Below are positions 1 to 8,887 of a DNA stretch of 64,000 bases, in pieces. Both the position numbers and the translations under genes were made by a program. Source of the stretch: Bacillus methanolicus (GTDB lineage: Bacteria > Bacillota > Bacilli > Bacillales > Cytobacillaceae); the NCBI RefSeq assembly GCF_028888695.1, contig NZ_PNFF01000001.1, positions 1,311,501 to 1,375,500 on the forward strand. Direction: 5' to 3'. Numbering within the stretch: the stretch's first letter is position 1; each line of letters opens with the position of its first letter. Under the pieces are notes generated by a model, which saw only the letters and a list, made by a program, of their open reading frames with translations, had not been told where the DNA came from and made no database searches.

Positions 1-617
1 AGATCCTTGAGACTCTTTAAAGCTTTCTCTCTATCCGGCGGATTTTGCGTCAGCGAAATTCTTAATAAAGAAAGCTGGGTTTCAATCTCGCCATACGAGA
101 CAACGCTTTCGTTTCGGACAATTACTTCATTGGCAGTCCAGGCTGACAGTAATTGCTGATATTTCGTGCTTGCTTTATTAAGTTGATTATTCTGAATCAT
201 TTTTTCAAGTTCATCGATAGTTGGAAAAAGCTGTTTCAGTTTTTCTTTTTCTTTCTGCGGATCGGGCGGATTTTGTTCCTCTTGGTACGAAACAAGAGCT
301 TTAGATAAGGCTGACAGGCTTTCGCTTATTTTAGTCGCATCTTTTTCAGATTGCGAGAGAGCGATTTTTACATCATTTAAATTTTTATCGACAGCAGCCG
401 CTTTTTTACTGTCCGCAGCTTTTACTTCTTTCCATTGCTGCGTAAATGTATCCAGGTTAGCCTGTACGGAATCCCAATCCGCTTCCTTTGTTTTCATAAT
501 GGCATCGCCAATTTCAATATATAAGTCATCAAGATTTTCCGCTGCCATGGCGGTATACGAAACAAAGCCCATTGTGAATAGAAACACAAGGGCAAGCATG
601 CAAAGTTTTTTATACAT
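1..617 (-). CDS. efeU: EfeU/FTR1-family iron permease, N-terminal part (cut by window edge)
   Basis: The gene starts at ATG 617, nine bases after a TAGGAG ribosome binding site, and runs off the left edge, so only about 205 residues are visible. The start is a signal peptide (MYKKLCMLALVFLF, ending near AMA) followed by a lysine- and glutamate-rich helical region. This matches the extracytoplasmic N-terminal extension of Bacillus EfeU (YwbL); the membrane permease core with its REXXE iron motifs would lie outside the window. The call rests on this region plus the adjacent efeO and efeB genes. EfeU is the ferric permease that takes up iron delivered by EfeO after oxidation by EfeB. A terminator and a repeat copy lie between efeB and this gene, so it may have its own promoter. 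Confidence 0.8.
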   Translation of the reverse strand, partial: MYKKLCMLALVFLFTMGFVSYTAMAAENLDDLYIEIGDAIMKTKEADWDSVQANLDTFTQQWKEVKAADSKKAAAVDKNLNDVKIALSQSEKDATKISESLSALSKALVSYQEEQNPPDPQKEKEKLKQLFPTIDELEKMIQNNQLNKASTKYQQLLSAWTANEVIVRNESVVSYGEIETQLSLLRISLTQNPPDREKALKSLKD

Positions 618-638
618 CAATGTTAACTCCTAAGAAAA

Positions 639-833
639 ACGTGCATGAGTTTTAAACTGCCAACCCTAACATAGAAATAGACCTCATTTAAAAACATAAC
701 CAACATAAAAAGGCGGTGTAAGCGGGGCCAAGTTCAAAATCCATACAAAGTTAAAACATGTATCTTTCTAAAAATAGGTTGCCATTTTTATTTTTGTTAG
801 CGAGCTCCGCCCCTTTTCCATAGAAAAAAGAGA
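639..833 (+). repeat. ~190-bp intergenic repeat, copy 1
   Basis: This is one of three related copies (others at 16735-16923, minus, and 21691-21885, plus). Shared blocks include a near-palindrome GAGTTTTAAACT close to the left end, CTAACAT, a central AAGGCGGTGT, and a right end AGCTCCGCCCCTTTTCCA. CTAAC near the left and GTTAG near the right can pair, as can GGCGG with CCGCC. It fills the gap between efeB and efeU. Function unknown; no ORF is conserved between copies. Confidence 0.75.
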
Positions 834-859
834 AACGGCTTATGAAAATAGCGTTTCTC
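822..859 (-). terminator. Rho-independent terminator at the efeB 3' end
   Basis: On the minus strand GAGAAAC pairs with GTTTCTC (853-859 with 830-836), the stem continuing through AGC/GCT with one bulged base, and a run of Ts follows. The efeB stop codon lies inside the loop. It separates efeO-efeB from efeU. Confidence 0.8.
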
Positions 860-2138
860 CAATATATCCTCCCTTTTTCACTCCCGGCAGACAGGCAAAC
901 ACGGCACTTCCCCGATGGACAATATATTCATTTAACTCATCCATCTGTGCCAGGCGCTCTTGAATCGGTACGAATTGTTTGCTAATGCTTCTCTGGAAGC
1001 TGATAAACAATAAGCCGGCATCAAACGTTCCTGTTTTTACATCCATTCCTTCCGCATACGAAAAAGAGCGCCGCAAGATTTTCTGGCTTCCATCACCGTG
1101 TGCGACACGAATGTGCGCTGTTTGCGGAATATAGTATTCTCCTTTCTCATTCTTCTTTTCAAAATCCGGCTTATCGAACTCATTTTTCTGTCCAAGCGGC
1201 GCACCAGAATCCCGGTATCGGCCAAAGGTATTTTCTTGATCCTTTAGAGAGGTCCTGTCCCAAACCTCGATGAACATTTGAATCCGTCTTACAACCAAAT
1301 AAGATCCGTTAATAAGCCAATCAGGTCCGTCACCTGGCTGTACCCAGACGTACTTATTCATTTCAGCAGGATCTTTAACATCCGGGTTTACCGTTCCATC
1401 TTTAAAGCCAAATAAGTTACGTGGTGTTTCATTTTTCGGACTGGCTTGCTTTGTGCGCTGGAAGCCGGCTTGGCCCCAGCTAAGTACGGCTTTGCCGCGG
1501 GCAATTCTCGCTAAATTTCTGACAGCATGAAAGGCAACCTGCAAATCATCCGCACACGCTTGGATACAGATGTCTCCTCCTGTCCATTGCTCTTCTAACG
1601 AATCAAGAGGAAATTTTGGCAAATCTTTTAGTTCAGCCGGCTGTTTTTTTTGCAATCCAAACCTGTCCCGGCCATTTTTTGTAAAAAGAGTCGGTCCAAC
1701 GCCGAAGGTTAAGGTCAGATTCGATGCCGAAAGCCCGGCAGCTTCCCCCGTATCAACAGGCGGGAGAAATTTATTATCAGATGCATCTCCTACCGATTTG
1801 CCTTCCGTCATAGCTGCGGCAGCATCCGTCCAGTCTTGAAAAAGCTGAATAAGATCATTTCTGTCGGTTGCCGTCACGTCAAATGCAGCAAAATATATAT
1901 GGTTTTGCACTTCAGTCGTGATGCCGGCCTGATGTTTTCCGTAAAACGGCACGATATCATTTGTTTTTTCTTTATTTTGCGAGCTTGGAAACACATCAGC
2001 TAGAGCAAACGCTCCTCCGACTCCTGTTGCACCGAGCAGCATGCCGACTCCTCCAATGCCGGCTGCTTTCAAAACATCCCGTCTCGATACTTGTTTCTTC
2101 AAGAGTGATGTCATTTCTTGTTTGTTAAGTTCCGTCAT
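840..2138 (-). CDS. efeB: EfeB/YwbN, Tat-exported Dyp-type heme peroxidase
   Basis: A 432-residue protein with a twin-arginine signal near residues 18-45 (SRRDVLKAAG followed by a glycine/alanine-rich hydrophobic stretch). The Dyp-peroxidase GxxDG motif is present (GFKDGTVNP, around residue 245), as is the conserved RDSGAPLG region. EfeB (YwbN in B. subtilis) is a heme peroxidase exported folded by TatAyCy; it oxidises ferrous iron for the EfeUOB uptake system. The gene starts three bases after the efeO stop, so the two are one operon. A terminator overlaps its 3' end. Length and signal are normal for the family. Confidence 0.93.
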   Translation of the reverse strand: MTELNKQEMTSLLKKQVSRRDVLKAAGIGGVGMLLGATGVGGAFALADVFPSSQNKEKTNDIVPFYGKHQAGITTEVQNHIYFAAFDVTATDRNDLIQLFQDWTDAAAAMTEGKSVGDASDNKFLPPVDTGEAAGLSASNLTLTFGVGPTLFTKNGRDRFGLQKKQPAELKDLPKFPLDSLEEQWTGGDICIQACADDLQVAFHAVRNLARIARGKAVLSWGQAGFQRTKQASPKNETPRNLFGFKDGTVNPDVKDPAEMNKYVWVQPGDGPDWLINGSYLVVRRIQMFIEVWDRTSLKDQENTFGRYRDSGAPLGQKNEFDKPDFEKKNEKGEYYIPQTAHIRVAHGDGSQKILRRSFSYAEGMDVKTGTFDAGLLFISFQRSISKQFVPIQERLAQMDELNEYIVHRGSAVFACLPGVKKGGYIGETLFS

Positions 2139-2141
2139 TGT

Positions 2142-2990
2142 CTATCCCTCCAGCACAATCCCTAATTGGGAAAGCGGTTCTGCAAGTTCATTGATCGACT
2201 GGCTCAATTCTTTTACTTGCTCCTTGCTTAATTCAGTATATGATACATACCCTTCTCCCTTTTTATATTTTTCAAGCAATCCGTACAATGCATCGAAACG
2301 TTGTTCGATTTCATTGGCGAGTTCCTTGTCTTTTTCCTTCAGGGCAGGCTTGAGCAATTCATAAATCTTTTCAGCGCCCTCCACATTTGCAGCAAAATCG
2401 TATAAATCTGTATGTGAATAACGATCTTCTTCCCCGGTCACTTTTGATGTTGAAACTTCATTTAATAGGTCCACTGCTCCCGTGATCAACAGCTCGGGTG
2501 TCACTTCAACCGTTTCAACCTTTGCCCGCAAAAGCTTTACGTCTTTTATAAGCTGCTCAGCATATTGCTCATAGCCTTTTGTCGTGTTTTCAACCCAGAG
2601 ACCTTTTTCAATCCGGTGATAGCCTCCCCATTCTGTCTCAGGAACATCACCTTCTCGGGCGTCAATCTTCGGGTCAAGGTCCGCAAACGCCTCGGCGATT
2701 GGCTCAGAACGCTCATAATGCATGCGGGCAGGAGCATAAAGTTCTTTTGCTTTTTCTACATCCCCTGCGATCACTGCATTGGCAAACGCTTCTGTCTTCT
2801 TAACAAATTCATCAATCTCCGCAATAGCAAATGTGCGATAATCAGCTGACACCTTGCTTAAATCCACCTGAGAGTTCTCCGCAGGAGCCTTTTTCTTAAT
2901 CGGTTCCGTTGAATTTTCGTCTGTTTTAGAACAACCAAACAACAGACTGCTGGATAATAATAATGCAATAGGCAATTTATAATATTTCAT
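2142..2990 (-). CDS. efeO: EfeO/YwbM iron-binding lipoprotein
   Basis: The start is ATG 2990, behind a GGGAG ribosome binding site; the upstream in-frame ATG at 3041 overlaps the Fur box and is unlikely. The 282-residue protein begins with a lipoprotein signal ending in the lipobox LLFGC, then an acidic linker and the imelysin-like M75 domain. The HxxE metal-binding motif HYERSEP (near residue 105) is clear. The call is the M75-only Bacillus form of EfeO, without a long cupredoxin domain. It delivers iron to the EfeU permease. First gene of the operon, directly downstream of a Fur-box promoter. Confidence 0.92.
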   Translation of the reverse strand: MKYYKLPIALLLSSSLLFGCSKTDENSTEPIKKKAPAENSQVDLSKVSADYRTFAIAEIDEFVKKTEAFANAVIAGDVEKAKELYAPARMHYERSEPIAEAFADLDPKIDAREGDVPETEWGGYHRIEKGLWVENTTKGYEQYAEQLIKDVKLLRAKVETVEVTPELLITGAVDLLNEVSTSKVTGEEDRYSHTDLYDFAANVEGAEKIYELLKPALKEKDKELANEIEQRFDALYGLLEKYKKGEGYVSYTELSKEQVKELSQSINELAEPLSQLGIVLEG

Positions 2991-3020
2991 GTAATCAACA
3001 CTCCCGAAATATGTATATAA

Positions 3021-3069
3021 CATAATGATTTTCATTCTCAATTATAATGAGTTTAAAAATCAATATCAA
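3021..3069 (-). promoter_or_regulatory. Fur-controlled promoter of efeO-efeB
   Basis: On the minus strand a -35 TTGATA (3064-3069) and a -10 TATAAT (3041-3046) are separated by exactly 17 bases. Immediately downstream, at 3021-3039, is a 19-mer matching the Fur box consensus at 15 of 19 positions (core ATAATGA..TTCATT). A Fur box over the start site is the expected arrangement for iron repression. Confidence 0.88.
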
Positions 3070-3220
3070 TAGATTTTAAGATTTGTAAATTGTAAGAAAT
3101 CTTTTGAATCTATATTGTTACCTAAATTACTACGATTAAAAAAGCATCCACAATGCACAAACTGGAATAAAAAAACAGAAAACACAGCTGGATTTTTTCG
3201 GCTTAAAGCTACATATGATA

Positions 3221-3259
3221 AAAGGAGCCAAGCAATCTCGATTGCCGGCTCCTTTTTTT
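3221..3259. terminator. Bidirectional terminator between nitroreductase and efeO
   Basis: GGAGCC (3224-3229) pairs with GGCTCC (3247-3252), with an inner AATC/GATT extension. A T-run follows on the plus strand and a shorter one on the minus strand. Most likely ends the nitroreductase transcript. Confidence 0.7.
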
Positions 3260-3297
3260 CCTTATGCACGATATTGGCAGGTGTAACAACCACAATA

Positions 3298-3783
3298 TTA
3301 AGGAAGATGCTTTATTTTTGTTTCAATCGGAGTCCGGAGCTTTGCATCCGGCACTTCTTCCGGATAGCCGACACCGAAAACACCAATAACATCATAATCA
3401 TCAGGAACACCGAGAATTTCCCGGTTTTTTGGGCTTGCTCCGATCGAAGACCAAAATGTTCCGACCCCATCGGACCATGCAGCGAGCATAAAGTTTTGAA
3501 CAAAGCAGGCGGTTGCGGCTGCATTTTCCTCTCTCTCTGCTTCTGATGCGCCATGCTTAGATAAAACCGCCATGAGAACAGGTGCATTTCCAAAATTCGT
3601 TTTATGGTTTAGCTTTGCTCTCGTTTCCGGTCCGATAAAAATAATTTCCCATGGTTCTGTCATTCTGTGATTTGGTGCCATACTTGCAGCTTGAAGCCAT
3701 GTAGCGATCAATTGATCATCGACTGGTTCAGGCTTAAATTTTTTAATAATGCGCCTAGATTTGATGGTCTCGATAATGTTCAA
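3298..3783 (-). CDS. Nitroreductase-family FMN oxidoreductase
   Basis: The start is set to TTG 3783 because a strong AAGGGGG site lies eight bases upstream; a GTG seven codons earlier overlaps that site. The 161-residue protein begins NIIETIKSRRIIKKF, the usual N-terminal SRRS-like FMN-binding segment. It has the conserved AASMAPNHRMTEPWE motif near residue 33 and a C-terminal GVFGVGYPEE. Such proteins reduce nitro compounds, quinones or flavins with NAD(P)H as homodimers. It resembles the small YdjA/YfhC type. The substrate cannot be told. It stands alone between two terminators. Confidence 0.85.
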   Translation of the reverse strand: MNIIETIKSRRIIKKFKPEPVDDQLIATWLQAASMAPNHRMTEPWEIIFIGPETRAKLNHKTNFGNAPVLMAVLSKHGASEAEREENAAATACFVQNFMLAAWSDGVGTFWSSIGASPKNREILGVPDDYDVIGVFGVGYPEEVPDAKLRTPIETKIKHLP

Positions 3784-3956
3784 CGCGTTTTCCCCCTTTT
3801 TCACAAATGTTTATAATTATCCTTGGAGTATGTTTGGAGGTACAAACCTTTACCCGCTCTTTAGTGAAAAACAGGCAAAAAATAGAATACGTTCTCCATC
3901 CAATGTAATATTACCACTATCGTTATATGAAAAACGAGTCAAACGCATTCCCTTCG

Positions 3957-4730
3957 TTAAATCAGCTGCAGCTCTTGGAGACCATATCGTATACCGCCAT
4001 CATTAATATGCTTTGTGGTAAACTTAGCAAAAGGTTTTAATTCTTCATGGGCATTACCCATGGCAATTCCCATTCCGACATAAGAAAGCATCTCTTTATC
4101 ATTTAATCCGTCCCCAAATGCTACAGCATCTTCTGGTGACAGGTTTAGGTGCTTAAGCATGACCTCGATTCCGATCGCCTTTGATCCGTCTGACGGAAGA
4201 ACATCCATCGACAACCGATGCCATCGAATAAAAGTAAGGTCGGAAAATTTCCCTTGATAATAATGCTCTTCATGTTCCTGGCAATAAAGTAAAGCTTGGA
4301 AGATCTTTGCTTCTTTCCAATAATGCGGATGATAACCTGGAACCTCTACCTTGACAGACTGGAAAGATTCGATAATATGGGGATGATTGTCTTCATTTGC
4401 ATAGCATTCTTCATGGCCTAAATAGACAATTGGGTGGTTGAGTTGACGTGCATGATTCTCCAATAATTCCAAACTGGATGGATGAATCGGATGTTCATAG
4501 ATGACTTTCCCTTTATGGACGACATAAGCACCGTTAAAACTTACATAGGAATCAATCCCCAGTTCTTCGGCGATATTCTTAAAATGAAATGGCGCTCTTC
4601 CGGTTGCAAAGCAAACTTCGACGTTCCGTTTTTTCAGCTTCTTTATCGCCTCTATTGAGTCTTGGGGTATTCTTGCTTCTTCGTTGACTAATGTGCCGTC
4701 AATGTCGAAAAATACAATTTTATAAGACAT
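3957..4730 (-). CDS. Cof-type HAD-IIB phosphatase (YkrA-like)
   Basis: This 257-residue protein carries the HAD motifs in order: motif I FDIDGTL (residues 8-14), motif II ATGR near residue 42, a lysine in DGSKAIGIE near 183, and motif IV GDGLNDKEM near 208. The type IIB cap sits between motifs II and III. Proteins of this class dephosphorylate sugar phosphates or flavin and pyridoxal phosphate. Length and N-terminus resemble B. subtilis YkrA. The ATG follows GGGAGAGG with good spacing. It is monocistronic with a terminator well downstream. Confidence 0.88.
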   Translation of the reverse strand: MSYKIVFFDIDGTLVNEEARIPQDSIEAIKKLKKRNVEVCFATGRAPFHFKNIAEELGIDSYVSFNGAYVVHKGKVIYEHPIHPSSLELLENHARQLNHPIVYLGHEECYANEDNHPHIIESFQSVKVEVPGYHPHYWKEAKIFQALLYCQEHEEHYYQGKFSDLTFIRWHRLSMDVLPSDGSKAIGIEVMLKHLNLSPEDAVAFGDGLNDKEMLSYVGMGIAMGNAHEELKPFAKFTTKHINDGGIRYGLQELQLI

Positions 4731-4987
4731 AGTTCCTCTCCCTGTATATAAATTATTTGAAATGGCTATATAACTTTATTAACCATTTCGATCATACAAA
4801 TATAAAAATATACATATCTTCAAATCACTTTACAAAAGGTCGCAGTGAGATGGCAAAAGTCTTTGACGTGTAACTCCTAAGTTTGCAACTTCTTTTTCTA
4901 TGTAAATTGCATCTCTTTATCTATTTTATCAGCAGACCATGTAATTAGAAGCTATTTTACAGAAAATTATCTAATTCGTTACATTTA
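4731..4987. other. AT-rich intergenic DNA, no gene seen
   Basis: No ORF with a ribosome binding site and no clear repeat. It contains the HAD gene promoter region and then the hairpin at 4988-5019. Confidence 0.5.
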
Positions 4988-5019
4988 AAACCTCCCACAT
5001 TTTTTGCGGGAGGTTTTTA
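4988..5019. terminator. Hairpin terminator
   Basis: CCTCCC pairs with GGGAGG around a short AT loop, flanked by A-runs on the left and T-runs on the right, so it can work on both strands. No intact gene ends here. It lies just beyond the right end of the tnpB remnant. Confidence 0.6.
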
Positions 5020-5150
5020 TTATTATGGAATATTACATGGTTTTTTAGTAGATTGCAATAAATTTCACCTGCATTTTGGTGTATTTTTCGCTGGTTAATT
5101 CCTTTCCTTCCTTCACTGACGCATAACCATTGCATTCTTCTACGACACGC

Positions 5151-5260
5151 TTGAACTACTCACCACTTAACGACATTACGGTCTTTTTGAAGCGGGAGAT
5201 TCCTACGAACACCGAAGTAACCTTCAGTTATCTTAGTAGGCTAGCCCCGTCGCACCGACG
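5151..5260 (-). ncRNA. Right end of IS200/IS605 element with putative omega-RNA scaffold
   Basis: Read on the minus strand, the region after the tnpB stop has the typical right-end layout of IS200/IS605 tnpB elements: a hairpin-forming GGTTAC..GTGTTCG part, then GAATCTCCCGCTTC, and a final AGTGGTGAGTAGTTCAA ending at 5151. In such elements the tnpB 3' end plus right end is the scaffold of the omega-RNA, with the guide being the DNA just past TTCAA (here GCGTGTCGTAG, at 5150 and below). Only family resemblance supports expression. Confidence 0.6.
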
Positions 5261-5475
5261 GTTAGAAGCCTTATAGCTTCATTATTAAGATTTAAGCTTG
5301 CGTTCATATCTCGATCATGATGGGTTCTACAAGAAGGACAGTCCCATTCACGCAATCCCAGATTTTTAACGTCTTTGTTTTGATAGCCACAATTTGAACA
5401 AAGCTGACTGGAAGGAAAGTTTTTCGCAACAGTTACTACTTGTTTTCCATACCATTTTGCTTTATATTCAATCAT
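5233..5475 (-). pseudogene. Truncated TnpB (IS200/IS605 OrfB), C-terminal 80 residues
   Basis: Only the C-terminal zinc-ribbon part of TnpB remains. It contains [10 protein letters not shown], then WDCPSC, then the conserved [13 protein letters not shown] that carries the last catalytic aspartate. Full TnpB is about 370-400 residues; the WED and the first RuvC segments are missing. A stop codon lies three codons upstream of the first ATG, so the 5' part was deleted. The family is an RNA-guided nuclease, but this fragment cannot be active. Confidence 0.85.
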
Positions 5476-5726
5476 GTTTAATTATTATTTTTATCTAGCT
5501 TGTCACAATTTTTCCTAACTAAACTCCTCGTTTAACCTCTTTTGAACAAGTTATCGCCTTTCCCACGAAGCCAGCCTTCTTAACTACACATAAAATATCC
5601 TTTGCACTCTCTATTTTCAAAAGGCGACCTTTTATACAAATTTGAAAATTAATGGAAAAATCGGCAAACAACCGTAAAAAATAATGTAAACAAGACTAAT
5701 CGTTTCAAATGAGTGGAAACTTTGAT

Positions 5727-5767
5727 TTAAAAAAATCCTGTTCACTCAATTTAAAATTTGAACAGGA
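5727..5767 (-). terminator. Terminator of the succinylamino acid racemase operon
   Basis: On the minus strand TCCTGTTCA pairs with TGAACAGGA (9 bp, loop of about 14), followed by TTTTTTT. It lies 15 bases past the stop of the racemase gene. The interval 5476-5726 between it and the tnpB remnant shows no gene. Confidence 0.88.
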
Positions 5768-5781
5768 AATGGAAGTTTATA

Positions 5782-6888
5782 TCATGTAAAAGATTTCTCG
5801 AAAACGGTAAATTCTTTAATTGTGTCATAATTTGGCTCGTAGCCGATTCCCGGTTTGTCCGGAACGATTATCCAGCCGTCCTGTACAACAACCTCAGGTT
5901 CGATAATATCACGTTCCCAATATCGTGAAGAGCCGGCTGTATCACCCGGCAGAATAAAATTATCCAGTGTTGTCAATGCAATATTATGTGCCCTGCCGAT
6001 TCCGGATTCAAGCATGCCGCCGCACCAAACAGGAAGTCCGTGTTCCCGGCAAAGATCGTGAATTCTTTTTGATTCGGTCAAACCGCCAACACGCCCTATT
6101 TTGATATTGATCATTTTGCAGCTTCCGAGTTCAATCGCTTTCCTTGCATCCTCATAAGAATGAATGCTTTCATCCAGACAAACCGGCGTTTTTATCTCTT
6201 TTTGCAGCCGGGCATGGTCGACGATATCATCCGAAGCCAAAGGCTGCTCAATCATCATTAAGTTAAATTCATCAAGCGCCTTTAAAAGATCAATATCCTC
6301 AAGGGTATAAGCTGAATTGGCATCTGCCATCAGGGGAACGTCCGGGAAACGTTTCCTTATCTCTCTTATCACGTCAACATCCCATCCCGGCTTGATTTTA
6401 ACTTTCATCCGTTTATAGCCTTCATTCATATAGCCATCAATCAAACGAAGGAGGTCTTCCACTGTATCCTGGATGCCGATCGAGATTCCGACCTCAATTT
6501 TCTCTTTTTGTCCGCCAAGTGCAGCGGCAAGCGAAATTCCCTTTTCCTTTGCGTATAAGTCCCAAACTGCTCCTTCAACAGTTGATTTTGCCATATTATT
6601 TTTCCTTATGTATGAAAAAATGACCGACACTTCATCAGGGTGGTTGAATTCTTTATTCAGTATTGCCGGAATCAAAAAATCTTCAAGCATATGCCAATTT
6701 GTTTTTACCGTTTCTTCATTGTACCAGGGTGCAGCGAATGCAACCGATTCCCCCCAGCCGCTCAGCCCGTTTTCATCAAAGGCTTCGAGCAAAAGAAATT
6801 CTTTATCCTGAAAAGATCCGAAACTTGTTGTAAACGGGGATTTCATTCTCATTTTCAGATGGCGTAAAATTATTTTTGTTAGTTTCAT
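5782..6888 (-). CDS. N-succinylamino acid racemase / o-succinylbenzoate synthase-like enolase-superfamily enzyme
   Basis: The protein closely follows the Geobacillus NSAR/OSBS type. The catalytic KxK motif is KVKIKP (near residue 163), metal ligands are in MADANS, MIEQP and CLDES, and the second catalytic lysine is in [10 protein letters not shown] 20s-loop region [10 protein letters not shown] is present. Because the neighbours are a GNAT acyltransferase and an M20 deacylase, its likely job is racemising N-succinyl-D-amino acids to the L form, not menaquinone synthesis (no other men genes are near). ATG 6888 is preferred over GTG 6897, since an AAAAGGTGA site fits it better. Last gene of the operon before a terminator. 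Confidence 0.9.
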   Translation of the reverse strand: MKLTKIILRHLKMRMKSPFTTSFGSFQDKEFLLLEAFDENGLSGWGESVAFAAPWYNEETVKTNWHMLEDFLIPAILNKEFNHPDEVSVIFSYIRKNNMAKSTVEGAVWDLYAKEKGISLAAALGGQKEKIEVGISIGIQDTVEDLLRLIDGYMNEGYKRMKVKIKPGWDVDVIREIRKRFPDVPLMADANSAYTLEDIDLLKALDEFNLMMIEQPLASDDIVDHARLQKEIKTPVCLDESIHSYEDARKAIELGSCKMINIKIGRVGGLTESKRIHDLCREHGLPVWCGGMLESGIGRAHNIALTTLDNFILPGDTAGSSRYWERDIIEPEVVVQDGWIIVPDKPGIGYEPNYDTIKEFTVFEKSFT

Positions 6889-6906
6889 TTCATTCACCTT
6901 TTTCGA

Positions 6907-7737
6907 TTAGTCCAGATCCAGTATTTCCCGCTTTGCGAGCAAATAATAGTTAACAGCTGCTGTTTCACCTTTTACAAGTGAAACAGCAGCATATCCGGAA
7001 GCAAATAAGGATTGAAAAATTTTCCTTGTCTTCAAACGCCAATCAATCGCCAGTTTATCATCTTGGTTTTTTACCGCTTGAAAATTCGCCGGAACCGGCA
7101 CAAACAATGGTTGATGGGTCTCTTGAACACCGGATAATCCAGTTTTAAAATCCTTTAGTTTCGGTAAAGAGAGATCCGTCATATCCCATTGAAGTATATG
7201 CCGTGCATCTGTAATCTTAAAGGCTTTCGGTTCAGAGACATGAGGGCTATTGATCCACCACTCAACTTTAAAACGGTCGCTCGGAAGTCCGCTGTTTAAA
7301 CTGTCTTGCATTTCACCGTAGCAATTTTCAACATAGGTTGAGCAGACAGCGTGCAGTTTCGTTAGATTTAAATATGCGTTTCTGCTCTCAAGCGGATCAT
7401 ACGTCCATGTAATTAAATCATACCCCATTTCACTTGCAAATTGCTTTTGTTTTGCTTTCAGGCTCGCACCGATTCCTCGACCCTGATAATCGGGATGTAT
7501 ACCAAGCATATGGGAACACAAATAGCTTTTTCCGTCGCGAAATCCAGGAAAACTGTAATTGAATCCGACCATGTTGCCATCGATAAAAGCCCCAAGTAAC
7601 AGGCCGCCATTTTGTGAAGCTGTGATCGTTTGGTGAAGTGGGGTCGGGTCTGTGTTCCAAACTTCTTTTTCAAGCACTTGAACTTGCCGTAGTTCATCAT
7701 TGCTCTTTAGAACCTTGATTTCAACAGCTGACCGCAT
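6907..7737 (-). CDS. GNAT-family N-acyltransferase, probable succinyl-CoA:D-amino acid N-succinyltransferase
   Basis: A 276-residue protein whose first half is a GNAT domain: HPDYQGRGIGASLKAKQKQFA (near residue 80) is the acetyl/succinyl-CoA pyrophosphate loop, and WTYDPLESRNAYLNLTKL follows. The C-terminal half is specific to this family and has VEWWINSP. In Geobacillus kaustophilus the equivalent gene makes N-succinyl-D-amino acids, the substrate of the adjacent racemase. It overlaps the M20 gene by 17 bases and ends 18 bases before the racemase start, so translation is probably coupled. The substrate is inferred from the neighbours. Confidence 0.82.
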   Translation of the reverse strand: MRSAVEIKVLKSNDELRQVQVLEKEVWNTDPTPLHQTITASQNGGLLLGAFIDGNMVGFNYSFPGFRDGKSYLCSHMLGIHPDYQGRGIGASLKAKQKQFASEMGYDLITWTYDPLESRNAYLNLTKLHAVCSTYVENCYGEMQDSLNSGLPSDRFKVEWWINSPHVSEPKAFKITDARHILQWDMTDLSLPKLKDFKTGLSGVQETHQPLFVPVPANFQAVKNQDDKLAIDWRLKTRKIFQSLFASGYAAVSLVKGETAAVNYYLLAKREILDLD

Positions 7738-8875
7738 TATGATGTCCTACCTTCTGCACTTCAAATGTATTGATGATCGTTTTCGTAAGAATCTCAATGC
7801 CTGTAAATATAGCTTCCCGATTGAACGTCATATTTGGGTGGTGGAGTCCGGGAAATAATCCGCAGCCTAATCCGAGCATTGTCGCTTTCAAGTGCGGTTT
7901 TTTTAGGGAATAAAAGTGGAAATCTTCCCCGCCGGACGTAACTGCCGGTTCTTTCAAGTTCTGTTCACCAATTGTTTCGAGAATCGCTTTTTTCATATTT
8001 TGCATTGCTTCCTCGTCTACTTCCGCAGCGGCTACCGTTCCTTTCGTTTCAAGCCGGATTTCAACTCCATACAAGCATGAAACGGCTTTTACAATTTTCT
8101 CGATCTTTTCCGTCAGTTCTTCCAATGCTTTGTTCGTCTGTGCCCGCAAATCGATGCTAAACGATGCTTTACCGGGAATAATATTGCTGGAGTCGCATCC
8201 CGCATGAAATTTCGTCATCTTCGCCGAGTACGGAATCATTGGATCCAAATAAATGCTCTTTATTTCATTTACTAACGAAGCACCGATTTCGATCGAATTA
8301 TGACCGAGGTGCGGCCGTGCCCCGTGGGCATCCTCCCCGATGATCACCCCTTCTATAAATTTAGCTGCGCCATGGTAAATGGCAGGACATGCTTCACCAT
8401 CGCCTAATTCCTGTTCCGGTCGAAGATGAACGCCATATAAATAATCAACATCGTCCAGAACGCCTTTTTCAATCAGTTTTAACGCGCCCGTTCCCTTTTC
8501 TTCGGCCGGCTGGAAAATAAACTTCAGTTTCCCGTTTGAAGGAAAACCTATTTTTTGCAAAAGAAGCATTACTCCAATCACTATAGTCATATGAGCATCA
8601 TGCCCGCACGAATGATTCGCCTGAAAAGTTCCGTTTACTTCCTGCCATAGTGCATCCATATCCGTTCTTAATCCAACACAAACATCCCCGCTTCCTACCT
8701 CAACAACGAGTCCTGGGCAATCAGCAAATGTTACGACCCTAAATCCTTTTTCCTCCAATAATGCACGAATAAATTCTGTTGTCTTATATTCCTGCCAGCT
8801 GACTTCTGGATTGCTGTGTAAATACTCAAATACCGGATAAATGATTGGTTTTAATTCTTGCACATACTCTTTCAT
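7721..8875 (-). CDS. M20-family amidohydrolase, probable N-succinyl-L-amino acid desuccinylase
   Basis: A 384-residue M20D-type peptidase. Metal ligands lie in RTDMDAL, HSCGHDAHM (near residue 92), PAEEKGTGA and the C-terminal GLHHPN. The satellite dimerisation domain has DAHGARPHLG. With the downstream acyltransferase and racemase it would release L-amino acids from N-succinyl intermediates, completing an irreversible D-to-L conversion. The ATG follows GGGGAG at seven bases. It begins the operon, just after a broken RpiR-type regulator. Confidence 0.85.
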   Translation of the reverse strand: MKEYVQELKPIIYPVFEYLHSNPEVSWQEYKTTEFIRALLEEKGFRVVTFADCPGLVVEVGSGDVCVGLRTDMDALWQEVNGTFQANHSCGHDAHMTIVIGVMLLLQKIGFPSNGKLKFIFQPAEEKGTGALKLIEKGVLDDVDYLYGVHLRPEQELGDGEACPAIYHGAAKFIEGVIIGEDAHGARPHLGHNSIEIGASLVNEIKSIYLDPMIPYSAKMTKFHAGCDSSNIIPGKASFSIDLRAQTNKALEELTEKIEKIVKAVSCLYGVEIRLETKGTVAAAEVDEEAMQNMKKAILETIGEQNLKEPAVTSGGEDFHFYSLKKPHLKATMLGLGCGLFPGLHHPNMTFNREAIFTGIEILTKTIINTFEVQKVGHHNAVSC

Positions 8876-8887
8876 TTTCTTACTCCC

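Noticed and set aside
5782-6888. Menaquinone MenC
   Set aside because: No other men genes are near, and the acyltransferase plus M20 neighbours point to N-succinylamino acid racemase, although the families overlap.
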